64,000 nt of DNA from Pseudomonas sp. J452 (GTDB taxonomy: Bacteria; Pseudomonadota; Gammaproteobacteria; Pseudomonadales; Pseudomonadaceae): contig NZ_CP088294.1 of NCBI RefSeq assembly GCF_024666525.1, forward strand, positions 2,170,001-2,234,000, in the 5' to 3' direction. Every line of letters starts with the position of its first letter. Position 1 is the first letter of the stretch. The notes below the pieces were generated by a model, which was not told where the DNA came from, did not search any database, and saw nothing but the letters and a program-made list of their open reading frames with translations. Made by a program: the position numbers and the translations under genes. Positions 1-6,751 of this stretch are shown piece by piece.

Positions 1-83
1 TCGACCGCGGCGCTGGCAGTGCACAGCCAGGCCGACAGGCCGGCAGCCAGAGCGGTGTTGAGATACAGGCGATGACCAAGCAT
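1..83 (-). CDS. Exported protein, N-terminal fragment (runs off window)
   Basis: Only the first 27 codons lie in the window. The frame reads MLGHRLYLNTALAAGLSAW and continues LCTASAA, a classic Sec signal peptide: a basic n-region, an Ala/Leu-rich core and an AxA-like end. An AGGAG ribosome-binding site lies eight bases before the ATG at 83. The gene is divergent from the LuxR-type regulator that starts at 194, so that regulator may control it. The mature part is outside the window, so no function can be given. The signal peptide is seen; everything else is unknown. Confidence 0.6.
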   Translation of the reverse strand, partial: MLGHRLYLNTALAAGLSAWLCTASAAV

Positions 84-193
84 GATGCGGCACTCCTGGC
101 CTGCTGCAGGCCCGTTGATTCAGAGGGCTTCAGGCTAGTGCCAGGCCTGCGGCAGACCAATTCCCACCATGGGTTACACCAAAGGGGTAGAGA

Positions 194-967
194 GTGGACG
201 CCTTGCTCAAGGAACTGCCGGTGCATCAGGGCCTGGCACGGGTCTTCGCCAGCCTCGGCCAGGACAGCTTCTGGCGCAGCCTGGTGGACTGCCTGCGCCT
301 GCTGGTGCCGCTGGACAATGCCCTGGCCGCCTTGATGCAGACAGGGCGGGTGCCCAGCCTGCTGGCTGACTTCGAGTTCCGCGCGGTGTCCGGCGAGGGC
401 GAAGACCTGGCCCACTACTGCGCCGGCATGTACCTGCTCGACCCCTTCTACCAAGCCGCCTGCGCCGGTATCGCCGATGGCCTGCACAGCCTGGAAAGCG
501 TGGCGCCCGACCAGTTCCAGCAGAGCGAGTACTACTTGAGCTACTTCCGCACGGTGGTCGGCGGTGGCGAGCTGCAGTTCATGGTCAACCACCAGGGCGC
601 CGTGCTGGGCCTGTCCCTCGGCCGGCAGGCGTCCTTCAGCCAGGAGGAGTTCGGTCGCCTGCTCTGCGTGCGCGACTGGGTGCTGGCGGCGATGCGCCGT
701 CACCTGCAACTCTGCGCGGTCGAAGTGCCCGCCAGCCAGCCGGCGGCGGGCGACTTCACGGCTATGCTGGAAGGGCTGGGCGCGCGCCTGTCCGAGCGCG
801 AAAGCGAAACCGCGCGGTTGATCCTGCAGGGTTTCTCCGGCAAGGCGATGGCCCAGCGCATGGGCATCTCCCCGGAGACGGTGAAAGTGCACCGGCGCAA
901 CCTCTACCACAAGCTCGGCGTCAGCGGTCACGCCGAGCTGTTCGCCCTGCTGCTGCGCCGCGACTGA
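194..967 (+). CDS. LuxR-family transcriptional regulator
   Basis: This is a 257-residue cytoplasmic DNA-binding regulator. Residues about 195-255 form a LuxR/GerE helix-turn-helix: LSERESETARLILQGFSGK, then the recognition-helix motif ISPETVKVHRRNLYHKLGV. The first 170 residues carry no receiver aspartate pocket and do not clearly match an acyl-homoserine-lactone domain, so the signal is unknown. The start is GTG at 194 with an AGGGG Shine-Dalgarno a few bases upstream. It is divergent from a cut-off exported-protein gene and followed by a periplasmic binding-protein gene, either of which could be a target. The family is certain; the role is not. Confidence 0.85.
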   Translation: MDALLKELPVHQGLARVFASLGQDSFWRSLVDCLRLLVPLDNALAALMQTGRVPSLLADFEFRAVSGEGEDLAHYCAGMYLLDPFYQAACAGIADGLHSLESVAPDQFQQSEYYLSYFRTVVGGGELQFMVNHQGAVLGLSLGRQASFSQEEFGRLLCVRDWVLAAMRRHLQLCAVEVPASQPAAGDFTAMLEGLGARLSERESETARLILQGFSGKAMAQRMGISPETVKVHRRNLYHKLGVSGHAELFALLLRRD

Positions 968-1139
968 GCCGCGGCGGGCCAGTGCCGGGGGCGTGTGACA
1001 TAACTATGTGCCGGTATGGTGATGCGTTGTAACTTGCGCTGCTACCTTGCGGGTTGTGCCTTCTAAGGGTGTTGTTATGGGGCTTATATCTGGGATTGCG
1101 TCAATGTGCTGGTGGCCACTGAACGGGTGGTCAACGGCT

Positions 1140-1922
1140 ATGCGATCCGTCCTCGCGTTTATCTGCGCCGCTTTGCTGAATCTGCCCGTTGCCCAGGCCG
1201 AGGAAGCGCGGCTGCTACGTTTCGCCCTGTCCGCCGAGAGCCCGCCGACATCCTATGCGCAGAACGGCGAGGCGCAGGGCATCCTCCGCGACATGTTGCT
1301 CGCGCTGTTTGCCACGCTGCCGGAATATCGGCTCGAGCTCCTCAGCCTGCCCTGGACGCGTGCGCAACTTGAAGTGACCCGCGGGCAGGCGGATGGCTTC
1401 TGTACCTTTCCGTCGGAGAAGCGCAAGGGCTATGCCCGCTTCGCTGCCAGGCCGGTATATGTGTGGGACTACGGCAATCTGGTCTACAACCGCGACAACG
1501 CCCAAAGCGGCGTGATCGCCAGCGCCACAAGCTTCGACGATCTGCGCGATCTCCGGCTGATTTCCCAGGAAGGGGTCGACTGGGAAAGCGAGAACGTGCC
1601 GGGCTTCATCCAGCGCTACCCGGTCAATACACCGCCGCAGATGATCCACATGCTGCTGCGCCGTGGCGCCGGCGACTTCCTGATCATGAGTGCCGAGCAG
1701 GCGCAGTACTACGCCAATCAGTTCGGTTACACCGAGCAGTTGCGCAACACCAAGGTGGATTTCATCCCCAACAGCCAGGTGCAGTTTCATATCGGCTTGC
1801 GCCAGAGCCTGCCGGATGTCGAGCAGATCATGGCGCGCATAGACCAGGCCATGGCCGATCCGGCTTTTCAGGCGCGTCAGGAAGAAATCATTCTGCAGTA
1901 CCGGTCGGCGGGGATACGCTGA
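1140..1922 (+). CDS. Periplasmic solute-binding protein (SBP_bac_3-like)
   Basis: The protein has about 260 residues, a signal peptide (MRSVLAFICAALLNLPVAQA, then EE) and a fold resembling amino-acid-type solute-binding proteins: an early ESPPTSY segment, then EAQGILRDML, and a late LRQSLPDVEQIMARIDQAM helix. Such proteins occur as stand-alone periplasmic proteins in Pseudomonas and often have no linked permease. In-frame starts also exist at 1047 and 1077, but only the ATG at 1140 puts the signal peptide at the N-terminus. No transporter genes lie next to it, so it may be a sensor or an orphan binding protein. The ligand cannot be predicted. Confidence 0.75.
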   Translation: MRSVLAFICAALLNLPVAQAEEARLLRFALSAESPPTSYAQNGEAQGILRDMLLALFATLPEYRLELLSLPWTRAQLEVTRGQADGFCTFPSEKRKGYARFAARPVYVWDYGNLVYNRDNAQSGVIASATSFDDLRDLRLISQEGVDWESENVPGFIQRYPVNTPPQMIHMLLRRGAGDFLIMSAEQAQYYANQFGYTEQLRNTKVDFIPNSQVQFHIGLRQSLPDVEQIMARIDQAMADPAFQARQEEIILQYRSAGIR

Positions 1923-2047
1923 TGCACCCTTGGCGGGCGCTCGACGTCTCAAGCCTGTGGCACCGCCCTGGTCTCGCGCGCGTTACGGGCGAATGCCCTT
2001 GAGTCCTTGTCCCTCTACAGATGAGCGCAGCACGCCGGCGCGCTCTG

Positions 2048-2416
2048 TCAGCGGTCACGCAGGCCATCCACATAGGTGATCGGGATGCGCGCCAGCTCCT
2101 CCTCGCTCACCCCCTCCAGACAACCGAGATTGCCCCCGATCATCTGCCCGATCGGCGTGTCGTTACCAACGCCAAAGGCCCGCACACCGCACTGCTTGCA
2201 GAACAAGTGCTGGTTCTTGCGGGTGTTGAACAGGTACTCGGTCAATGCCTGCTCACCCGCCAATAGCCGGAAACCCTCGGGCCTGGCCACCGCCACCCAG
2301 AAGCGCGTGCGCCGGCAGATCGAGCAGTTGCAGCGGTAGGAGCTTTGCGTGAGGTCGAGGTCGGCCTCGAACTTGACGGCGCCGCAGTGGCAGCTGCCGG
2401 AGTAGGTCTTGAGCAT
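2048..2416 (-). CDS. GFA / CENP-V family zinc protein
   Basis: This 122-residue protein has the full zinc-cysteine pattern of the glutathione-dependent formaldehyde-activating (GFA) family: CHCGAV near residue 9, CNCSICRR near 30 and FCKQCGVRAFG near 74. The length is normal for the family. GFA proteins bind zinc and some are linked to S-hydroxymethylglutathione formation, but many single-gene members have no proven reaction. It stands alone on the minus strand. The fold is certain; the substrate is unknown. Formaldehyde from the demethylating genes 40 kb away is only a loose possible connection. Confidence 0.88.
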   Translation of the reverse strand: MLKTYSGSCHCGAVKFEADLDLTQSSYRCNCSICRRTRFWVAVARPEGFRLLAGEQALTEYLFNTRKNQHLFCKQCGVRAFGVGNDTPIGQMIGGNLGCLEGVSEEELARIPITYVDGLRDR

Positions 2417-2555
2417 GGCGCTGTCCTTGGGGCAGGGCGCTTTGCAATGAAAGCTGCCCCTGCTTTTTAGCCCAGGTTTTCAGCCCTGGCTCGGTGTTGG
2501 CCGTGGTTCTTTCGTGAGTGGATGGTGTGTAGCGGCCAAGCCGGTAGAGCGAACC

Positions 2556-2972
2556 CTAGCCAATGGGCCGCTTGCCGATTTCCTCGGTTAGCCGCAGCAG
2601 GTAACCGTCAGGGTCGGCAACCAGCAACTGCCGCTGACCGAACTCCCCCTCGTCCGTGGCATACCAGGCCTCGTGCAGCTCCTCGAGCAGGGCGATGCCG
2701 GCGGCGTGGAGGTTGGCGGCGGTCGCCAGCAGATCCTGGCATTCGATGGACAGATTCATACCACGGCCGAAGGGCCTGACCAGCTCGCCCATCAGCCAGC
2801 TGTCGGGCTGGACTTCTTCGAGCATGAGCTGCGCGCCATTGAGTTCAATGAAGGCAAAGTCTGGGTTGGCGCGTTGATACTTGATCTCGAAGCCGAGAAT
2901 GGCGGTGTAAAAGTGCAGGCTCTCGGCGAGATTGGTGATGTTGAGCTCTGGAACCAGTTGGTTGTAGTGCAT
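2556..2972 (-). CDS. VOC family protein (glyoxalase / bleomycin-resistance fold)
   Basis: This 138-residue protein has two beta-alpha-beta-beta-beta modules of the vicinal-oxygen-chelate superfamily. The N-terminal module reads LVPELNITNLAESLHFYTAI and ends in FAFIELNGAQLMLEE; the C-terminal module ends in LLVADPDGYLLRL, the usual metal-ligand strand. It resembles small bleomycin-binding or glyoxalase-like proteins, which bind a drug or catalyse a metal-dependent reaction. It has no operon partner. The fold assignment is strong; the substrate is not known. Confidence 0.85.
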   Translation of the reverse strand: MHYNQLVPELNITNLAESLHFYTAILGFEIKYQRANPDFAFIELNGAQLMLEEVQPDSWLMGELVRPFGRGMNLSIECQDLLATAANLHAAGIALLEELHEAWYATDEGEFGQRQLLVADPDGYLLRLTEEIGKRPIG

Positions 2973-3014
2973 GGTGGCCGCTTATCGATGAGTGATGTTC
3001 AGGTTGAGTTCTCA

Positions 3015-3179
3015 CTATGAACTCTCGGAAGAAACGCTTGCGTCTGCAGTGGACTCAGCCGCCAGTTTCAAGCGGTCAGCTTTACAGATGTATTTCGGTT
3101 TGCTTTTTGGTGCCAATTTGGCACTGGCTTTTTTGGCGTGCGCCTTGAGCAGCTGGTTTATTTTTTTACGGCGGTTCAT
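3015..3179 (-). CDS. Small basic DUF2986-like protein
   Basis: A 54-residue ORF reads MNRRKKINQLLKAHAKKASA and then KLAPKSKPKYICKADRLKLA, ending in an acidic-serine tail and a TAG stop. The MNRRKKI start, the repeated Lys/Ala helix and the KPKY motif match the short DUF2986 proteins of gammaproteobacteria, whose function is unknown. The ATG at 3179 lies 39 bases after the MAPEG gene stop and has only a weak GAG-type ribosome site, so co-transcription with the MAPEG gene is likely. Codon use is less GC-rich than in most of the window. Confidence 0.7.
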   Translation of the reverse strand: MNRRKKINQLLKAHAKKASAKLAPKSKPKYICKADRLKLAAESTADASVSSESS

Positions 3180-3218
3180 GTCGGTTACTCGGCTTGTCAG
3201 TTTGGGAGCAGTTGCAGC

Positions 3219-3653
3219 TTACGGTGCGTTCAAGAGAGCAGTAATTGCAATATAGGTTAGGGCGAATAATGGAATGTTTGACAGGGCGAATAGCAAAAAG
3301 CGGATTTCGATTTTATTGACCAGAGCTTGCAGCAGGCTGTGCGCGATGCGCAGCAAGACATATGCCCAGGCAAACAGTAAGCATGTTTGCGATTGAACAC
3401 CCAGCAAGGCCAGCGAGATGGCAAGCGCATAGAACAGGGTTGGCTGTTCCAGCAAGTGATTGTAGTTGTCCGCTTTCCAGCGCACACGCGGAGGAAGCAA
3501 AGCCATTTGCTCGCCGCGCGGGGCGTTTGGGTCAGGTTTCATACTCGCCGCGCGTATTGCCGGAAGTCGCGTGGCGTACATCCATAGCCACATCACCAGC
3601 GTCCATGCCACCAAGGCGATCACTGGGCCAAGTAGTTGCGTTGATATTGTCAT
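3219..3653 (-). CDS. MAPEG family membrane protein
   Basis: This four-helix integral membrane protein of about 144 residues belongs to the MAPEG (membrane-associated eicosanoid/glutathione metabolism) family. The diagnostic loop NYNHLLEQPTLFYALAISLA is present after the first helix, and the C-terminus is two more hydrophobic helices. Bacterial MAPEG proteins are probable glutathione-dependent enzymes of unknown substrate. The ATG at 3653 is preferred over the one at 3665 because GGAG lies six bases before it. The gene sits immediately outside the cassette island; its upstream side abuts a degenerate attC. Confidence 0.85.
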   Translation of the reverse strand: MTISTQLLGPVIALVAWTLVMWLWMYATRLPAIRAASMKPDPNAPRGEQMALLPPRVRWKADNYNHLLEQPTLFYALAISLALLGVQSQTCLLFAWAYVLLRIAHSLLQALVNKIEIRFLLFALSNIPLFALTYIAITALLNAP

Positions 3654-3687
3654 GAAAATCTCCATGTCTTTTCGGGCTATCTAGTGG

Positions 3688-3765
3688 TGTGTCGCGCTTG
3701 GTTAAGGGGCGGGCTTTAGCCCGTCCCAGTGAACGGAGCGAACGGTTTGAACCTATTGTTAGAAG
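3688..3765 (-). other. attC site 1 (integron cassette recombination site, degenerate R')
   Basis: Read on the minus strand this region has the layout of an attC. It begins with an R'' core ending TTCTAAC, then AATAGGTTCAAACC (L'', with the extra base typical of that arm), then a perfect central stem GGACGGGC/GCCCGCCC around TAAA, then the L' arm CTTAACCAAGCG. The final R' core expected as GTTRRRY is replaced by CGACACA. The stop codon of the preceding cassette ORF lies at the edge of the R'' core, as is usual in cassettes. This is the downstream edge of the cassette cluster. Confidence 0.7.
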
Positions 3766-3766
3766 G

Positions 3767-4378
3767 TCACTCCTCGACTTGGCGTAAGGTATATTCAATT
3801 CTTGGGCCGCTGAATGCTCTAGTTGTTACCTTGAAGGTTCCACTGAGCGGAAGTGATTGCGTACCTGTTCCGCCGTAACTCCAGCGAAAAGTAGTCGGGT
3901 CAATTAATTCGATGCGTAAGGTGTCAAGACATTTGACCTTGGAAAGAATTTGTGGGGGAAAGCTGAGGCCTTGAGATTTCTCACTGTAGGTTGCACTTCT
4001 GAGGTCGGCGCTATCAAAGTCTTTCGAAAAAGTAGGCAAGCCGAATGAGTAGAAGGTGTTTCCATCGCCGCCTTCAGGGTGATCTGGTGTTTTCATATCA
4101 CAAGCTTGGTGGATTAAATAATTAATCGGAAGAACTGTATCCATGGCAATGGATGAGTTTATAGTAACTTTTGCTCCATTGTTTCTGTCTAGGAAATCGC
4201 GGAACTTATCGATGTCCTCATATACAAGTGGAATCCACTCTTCGTCATATATTTCTGGCTCATTTGATAGGAGAAGTGAACCAAGCTCCTTGAGCGCAAG
4301 AATGGCACCGGCGAGAGCACCAATAGCTACCAGGGCCTTAGATATTTTCTTTGCTCTAGTTATTAGCGGGCTAGCCAA
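3767..4378 (-). CDS. Cassette-encoded hypothetical protein with N-terminal membrane anchor
   Basis: This 203-residue protein matches no family I recognise. Residues about 12-36 (ALVAIGALAGAILALKELGS) form one hydrophobic segment after a short basic stretch. The rest is soluble, acidic and rich in aromatic residues, with two cysteines (QACDMKTP and KVKCLDTL). It starts with TTG at 4378, right after an attC R' core, and a stop codon just upstream excludes an earlier start. It ends three bases before the next attC. GC content is clearly lower than in flanking genes, which fits a mobile gene cassette. Confidence 0.7.
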   Translation of the reverse strand: MASPLITRAKKISKALVAIGALAGAILALKELGSLLLSNEPEIYDEEWIPLVYEDIDKFRDFLDRNNGAKVTINSSIAMDTVLPINYLIHQACDMKTPDHPEGGDGNTFYSFGLPTFSKDFDSADLRSATYSEKSQGLSFPPQILSKVKCLDTLRIELIDPTTFRWSYGGTGTQSLPLSGTFKVTTRAFSGPRIEYTLRQVEE

Positions 4379-4389
4379 TTATCAATGAC

Positions 4390-4452
4390 CTTCTAACGAT
4401 TAAGCTAAGGGGCCGGCTTCGCCGGTCCCAGCGAACGGAGTGAGCGCTTTGA
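4390..4452 (-). other. attC site 2, left part (split by the insertion sequence)
   Basis: Read on the minus strand, this is the central and 3' half of an attC. The stem GGACCGGC/GCCGGCCC closes a GAA loop, followed by CCTTAGCTTAATC (L') and GTTAGAA (R'). The 5' part (R'' GCCTAAC plus AATGCGT) lies on the other side of the insertion sequence at 5811-5824. Rejoining the two flanks restores CGCTTTGAACGCATTG on the plus strand, which matches the intact attC site 1 at the same place. The R' core directly precedes the 203-residue cassette ORF. Confidence 0.75.
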
Positions 4453-4460
4453 GTGCTGTA

Positions 4461-4475
4461 ATGGACTCTCCCCAC
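4461..4475 (+). repeat. Left subterminal inverted repeat of the IS1111 element
   Basis: ATGGACTCTCCCCAC is the exact reverse complement of 5794-5808. It lies about eight bases inside the inferred left end and 44 bases before the transposase start codon. Confidence 0.9.
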
Positions 4476-4519
4476 GCCACACTCGAAGTACCGAGTGAAG
4501 CGTAGGAAGGAGATAGTCA

Positions 4520-5563
4520 ATGAAGCGCATCGCAGTTGATTTGGCCAAGTCCGTTTACCAGGTTGCCGAGAGTGTCCGTGCCGGCGAGGTGATTCAGCGC
4601 AAGCGGCTGAGTCGTGAGGCATTTGGCCGATATGTACAGGAGCAGGGCGAACCTGTCGAGTGGGTGATGGAGGCGTGCGGCACGGCACATTACTGGGGGC
4701 GCTTGGCGCAGGCGCGCGGGCATCGGGTGATGCTGCTGCACCCGCGCTACGTGCGGCCGTATCGTCGGCGTAACAAGACGGATCGCAATGACTGCGATGC
4801 CATTCTGGAAGCGGCGCGTTGTGCCGGTATTCACCCAGTGCCGGTGAAAAGCCACGAGCAGCAGCAACTGCAACAGCTGCATAACCTGCGCGAGACCTGG
4901 AAGAGATCCCGCACTCAGCGGATCAACTTGCTGCGCGGGATTTTTCGCGAGATGGGCATCGAGGCGCCGGCTAGCACGGCGGCCTTTCTGCGTGCCGCCA
5001 GCGAGCTGCTGGAGCGCCCGGAAGTCAGCGCCCTGCGCGGTGCGCTGCAGGTGGTGCTGGGCGAGGTCAACCTGTACGAGCAATCGATGCACGAGTGCGA
5101 GGCGCAGTTGGCACGCTGGCATGTCGACGATGAAATCGTCCGCAAACTCGACGAAGTCAGCGGTATTGGCTTGCTGACAGCGAGTGCGCTGAAAACCGCA
5201 GTAGGCAGCCCGGAGCGCTTTGCCAATGGCCGCCAGCTCAGCGCCTGGCTGGGCATGACCCCGAGAGAGCACAGCAGCGGCGAGCGCCGCCAGTTGGGGC
5301 ATATCAGCCGGCAGGGCAACACCTACGTGCGCACGTTGCTAATCCATGGTTCCCGCGCCGCCTTATTGGCCGCCCAGCGCTGCCAGGCCAAAACGCCCGA
5401 ACGCATGACCGCGTTGCAGCGCTGGGCGACACAAACAGCGGCGCGCATTGGGCAGAACAAAGCGGCGGTGGCGTTGGCGAACAAGCTGGTGAGAATTTGC
5501 TGGGCCGTGTGGTGCCACGAACGGCGCTTCAGCGACAACTGGCAAAGCATGCCGCCCGCCTGA
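4520..5563 (+). CDS. IS110/IS1111 family transposase
   Basis: This 347-residue transposase is of normal family length and apparently intact. The N-terminal DEDD RuvC-like domain shows D7 (RIAVDLAK), E51 (VMEACGTAHYW) and the KTDRNDCDA motif near residue 86. A coiled middle region carries QRINLLRG. The C-terminal transposase_20 domain has VSGIGLLTASAL, then GRQLSAWLGMTPREHSSGER and GNTYVRTLLIHGSRA, which includes the conserved serine region. These enzymes recombine DNA with help from an element-encoded RNA. An AAGGAG ribosome site lies eight bases before the ATG. Confidence 0.95.
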   Translation: MKRIAVDLAKSVYQVAESVRAGEVIQRKRLSREAFGRYVQEQGEPVEWVMEACGTAHYWGRLAQARGHRVMLLHPRYVRPYRRRNKTDRNDCDAILEAARCAGIHPVPVKSHEQQQLQQLHNLRETWKRSRTQRINLLRGIFREMGIEAPASTAAFLRAASELLERPEVSALRGALQVVLGEVNLYEQSMHECEAQLARWHVDDEIVRKLDEVSGIGLLTASALKTAVGSPERFANGRQLSAWLGMTPREHSSGERRQLGHISRQGNTYVRTLLIHGSRAALLAAQRCQAKTPERMTALQRWATQTAARIGQNKAAVALANKLVRICWAVWCHERRFSDNWQSMPPA

Positions 5564-5639
5564 CGGCGAGCGGGTAATCAATAGTGGTTGTGGTGGAGAG
5601 CAGCACTGTCGGAACGGGCGAGTCCTGCAGCGGAGCAAG

Positions 5640-5750
5640 GCCGATAACAATCATGATCCGCGTGATCGATTGAGCGCTTGGCCCCCGCTGCGCGAACTAC
5701 AGAATGGCCAGGGTGTTGAACCCATAAAAAGGCCGGATATACGCATGCAA
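5640..5750 (+). ncRNA. Putative target-guide RNA (seekRNA) region of the IS1111 element
   Basis: IS1111 elements are known to encode a guide RNA downstream of the transposase gene. In this non-coding tail TGAGCGCTT (5671-5679) is identical to the left target flank at 4441-4449. TAACAAT (5645-5651) is the reverse complement of the right target at 5815-5821. The two flank a hairpin, AATC-GATC paired with GATC-GATT. A third stretch, ATATACGCAT (5737-5746), equals the right junction at 5807-5816. The matches are seen; the RNA, its ends and its folding are inferred. Confidence 0.6.
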
Positions 5751-5793
5751 CCGCACCGACGGCAGGGCAGATCAAAAGCTTTGCCCACTACTT

Positions 5794-5808
5794 GTGGGGA
5801 GAGTCCAT
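5794..5808 (-). repeat. Right subterminal inverted repeat of the IS1111 element
   Basis: GTGGGGAGAGTCCAT is the perfect complement of the left repeat at 4461-4475, two to three bases inside the inferred right end of the element. Confidence 0.9.
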
Positions 5809-5810
5809 AT

Positions 5811-5877
5811 ACGCATTGTTAGGCCCACGCCTAAGTTAAACCGCTCCGAGAGCGCCGGCTTGAGTGATTGGTTAGGC
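5811..5877 (-). other. attC site 3, overlapping the 5' end of attC site 2
   Basis: On the minus strand: R'' GCCTAAC (5871-5877), spacer CAATC, L'' ACTCAAGCC, a central GGCGCTCTCGGAGC stem region, L' GGTTTAACTTAGGC, then an imperfect R' GTGGGCC (5822-5828). The last bases of that R' are also the first bases of a second GCCTAAC (5818-5824), which begins attC site 2. There is therefore no cassette body between the two sites. The TAA stop of the 166-residue cassette ORF is embedded in the R'' core. Confidence 0.72.
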
Positions 5878-6372
5878 ATCTTTCTTGGCAGCGCTATGCT
5901 TCCGGCGATATGCGCGGACTGCTTCAGATGATATTGCCAGAACAGATGACACCTTATAAGCGCTATAGACGCTAAGTAATCCAAAGGCAAAAGATGCAAG
6001 TATTGCCAATGATTGAGGGTTTAGCTTACATGTGGGGTCGAAGGAAGCCGCGCCGCACCAATTGTTCATTACTTCAGCCCACATTGGGCTAAGTAAAAAC
6101 ATAATGAATATCTGGAAGGAGAATATTGCCCCAACTCCGGCCTGGATAAATTTCAATATTAGTAGTGTTTCATTTTCTATAAGTTGTTCAATTTGTGCTT
6201 TCTTAGCGATCAATCTTTTTTCTTGGCGCAGCTTCATCGAACTCGAAAGGCTGGCAGCAAGCAACCCTATACGATCTTTTGCAAAACCGGCGATAACGCT
6301 TGCAACGATTGCAATGAAGAAGGCTGAGAACCACCACGATGGATCCTTCAGATTTTCTACGATGCCGCTCAT
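5872..6372 (-). CDS. Cassette-encoded membrane protein of unknown function
   Basis: This 166-residue protein is probably in the inner membrane. It has a hydrophobic segment near residues 14-32 (WFSAFFIAIVASVIAGFA), a charged coiled stretch LRQEKRLIAKKAQIEQLIEN, then two further hydrophobic segments near 73-95 (LKFIQAGVGAIFSFQIFIMF) and 120-142 (SLAILASFAFGLLSVYSAYK), and a basic C-terminus. I recognise no family. AGGAG lies eight bases before the ATG. The gene starts about 30 bases after an attC R' core and its stop lies inside the next attC, the standard cassette arrangement. Base composition is less GC-rich than the chromosome. Confidence 0.78.
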   Translation of the reverse strand: MSGIVENLKDPSWWFSAFFIAIVASVIAGFAKDRIGLLAASLSSSMKLRQEKRLIAKKAQIEQLIENETLLILKFIQAGVGAIFSFQIFIMFLLSPMWAEVMNNWCGAASFDPTCKLNPQSLAILASFAFGLLSVYSAYKVSSVLAISSEAVRAYRRKHSAAKKDA

Positions 6373-6400
6373 GAGTAACTCCTGCTGCGATTTTGAGAAA

Positions 6401-6458
6401 GCCTAACTATAAGTAGGCGACATAAGTGGCGTAATGCGTTGCGCTACTTATGTTGGAT
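6401..6458 (-). other. attC site 4 (short, upstream end of cassette cluster)
   Basis: On the minus strand the site runs from ATCCAAC (R'') to GTTAGGC (R'), with inner arms CATAAGTAGCGC and GCCACTTATG that pair around AACGCATTAC. Both outer cores fit the RYYYAAC...GTTRRRY consensus. It would be the 3' end of a preceding cassette whose body is no longer recognisable. No integrase gene or attI is seen upstream. Confidence 0.65.
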
Positions 6459-6751
6459 AACGTTCCTTGTCATGCCTACATCGTTTTTTGCTTATAGGTT
6501 GTCGTGGGTAATACGACAGCTCCGAGCAGGCAAATACGACATGGGGCAGCAAGACCTGAAGTCGGGCATTCACCCGCGCTTTCGCCCCGACGCTACTGTT
6601 TCAGCGACCGTCTGTCCATCGGGCGGGGTAGGTGCAGCATCTGCTGTTGCAGCAGCCTGCGTTTCTCACAGGGGCAAAGGCCTGGTGCGAATTAGCTCCC
6701 CTCTCCCACTTGTGGGAGAGGGGCTGGGGGAGAGGGCAGGGCTGCAACGGC
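6459..6751. other. Non-coding stretch between cassette cluster and LysR gene
   Basis: I see no convincing gene here. The first 130 bases are AT-richer and may be the remnant of a lost cassette. Bases 6697-6738 hold one copy of the intergenic CTCTCCCAC-TTG-TGGGAGAG palindromic repeat with its GGGGGAGAGG tail. No integron integrase fragment could be read in either strand. Confidence 0.5.

Larger units (their letters stand above)
4453..5810 (+). mobile_element. IS1111-type (IS110 superfamily) insertion sequence in an attC site
   Basis: An element of about 1,358 bp carries one transposase gene and 15-bp perfect subterminal inverted repeats, ATGGACTCTCCCCAC at 4461-4475 and its complement at 5794-5808. 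They are set about 8 and 2 bases in from the ends, the asymmetric arrangement that defines the IS1111 group within the IS110 family. No target duplication is visible, as expected. Removing the element restores an attC sequence, so it belongs with the known IS1111-attC insertion sequences that target cassette recombination sites. The exact ends are uncertain by a base or two. Confidence 0.88.

Noticed and set aside
3219..3653. MAPEG gene as a member of the cassette cluster
   Set aside because: No attC-like site was found after its stop codon or after the DUF2986-like gene; the attC before it has lost its core.
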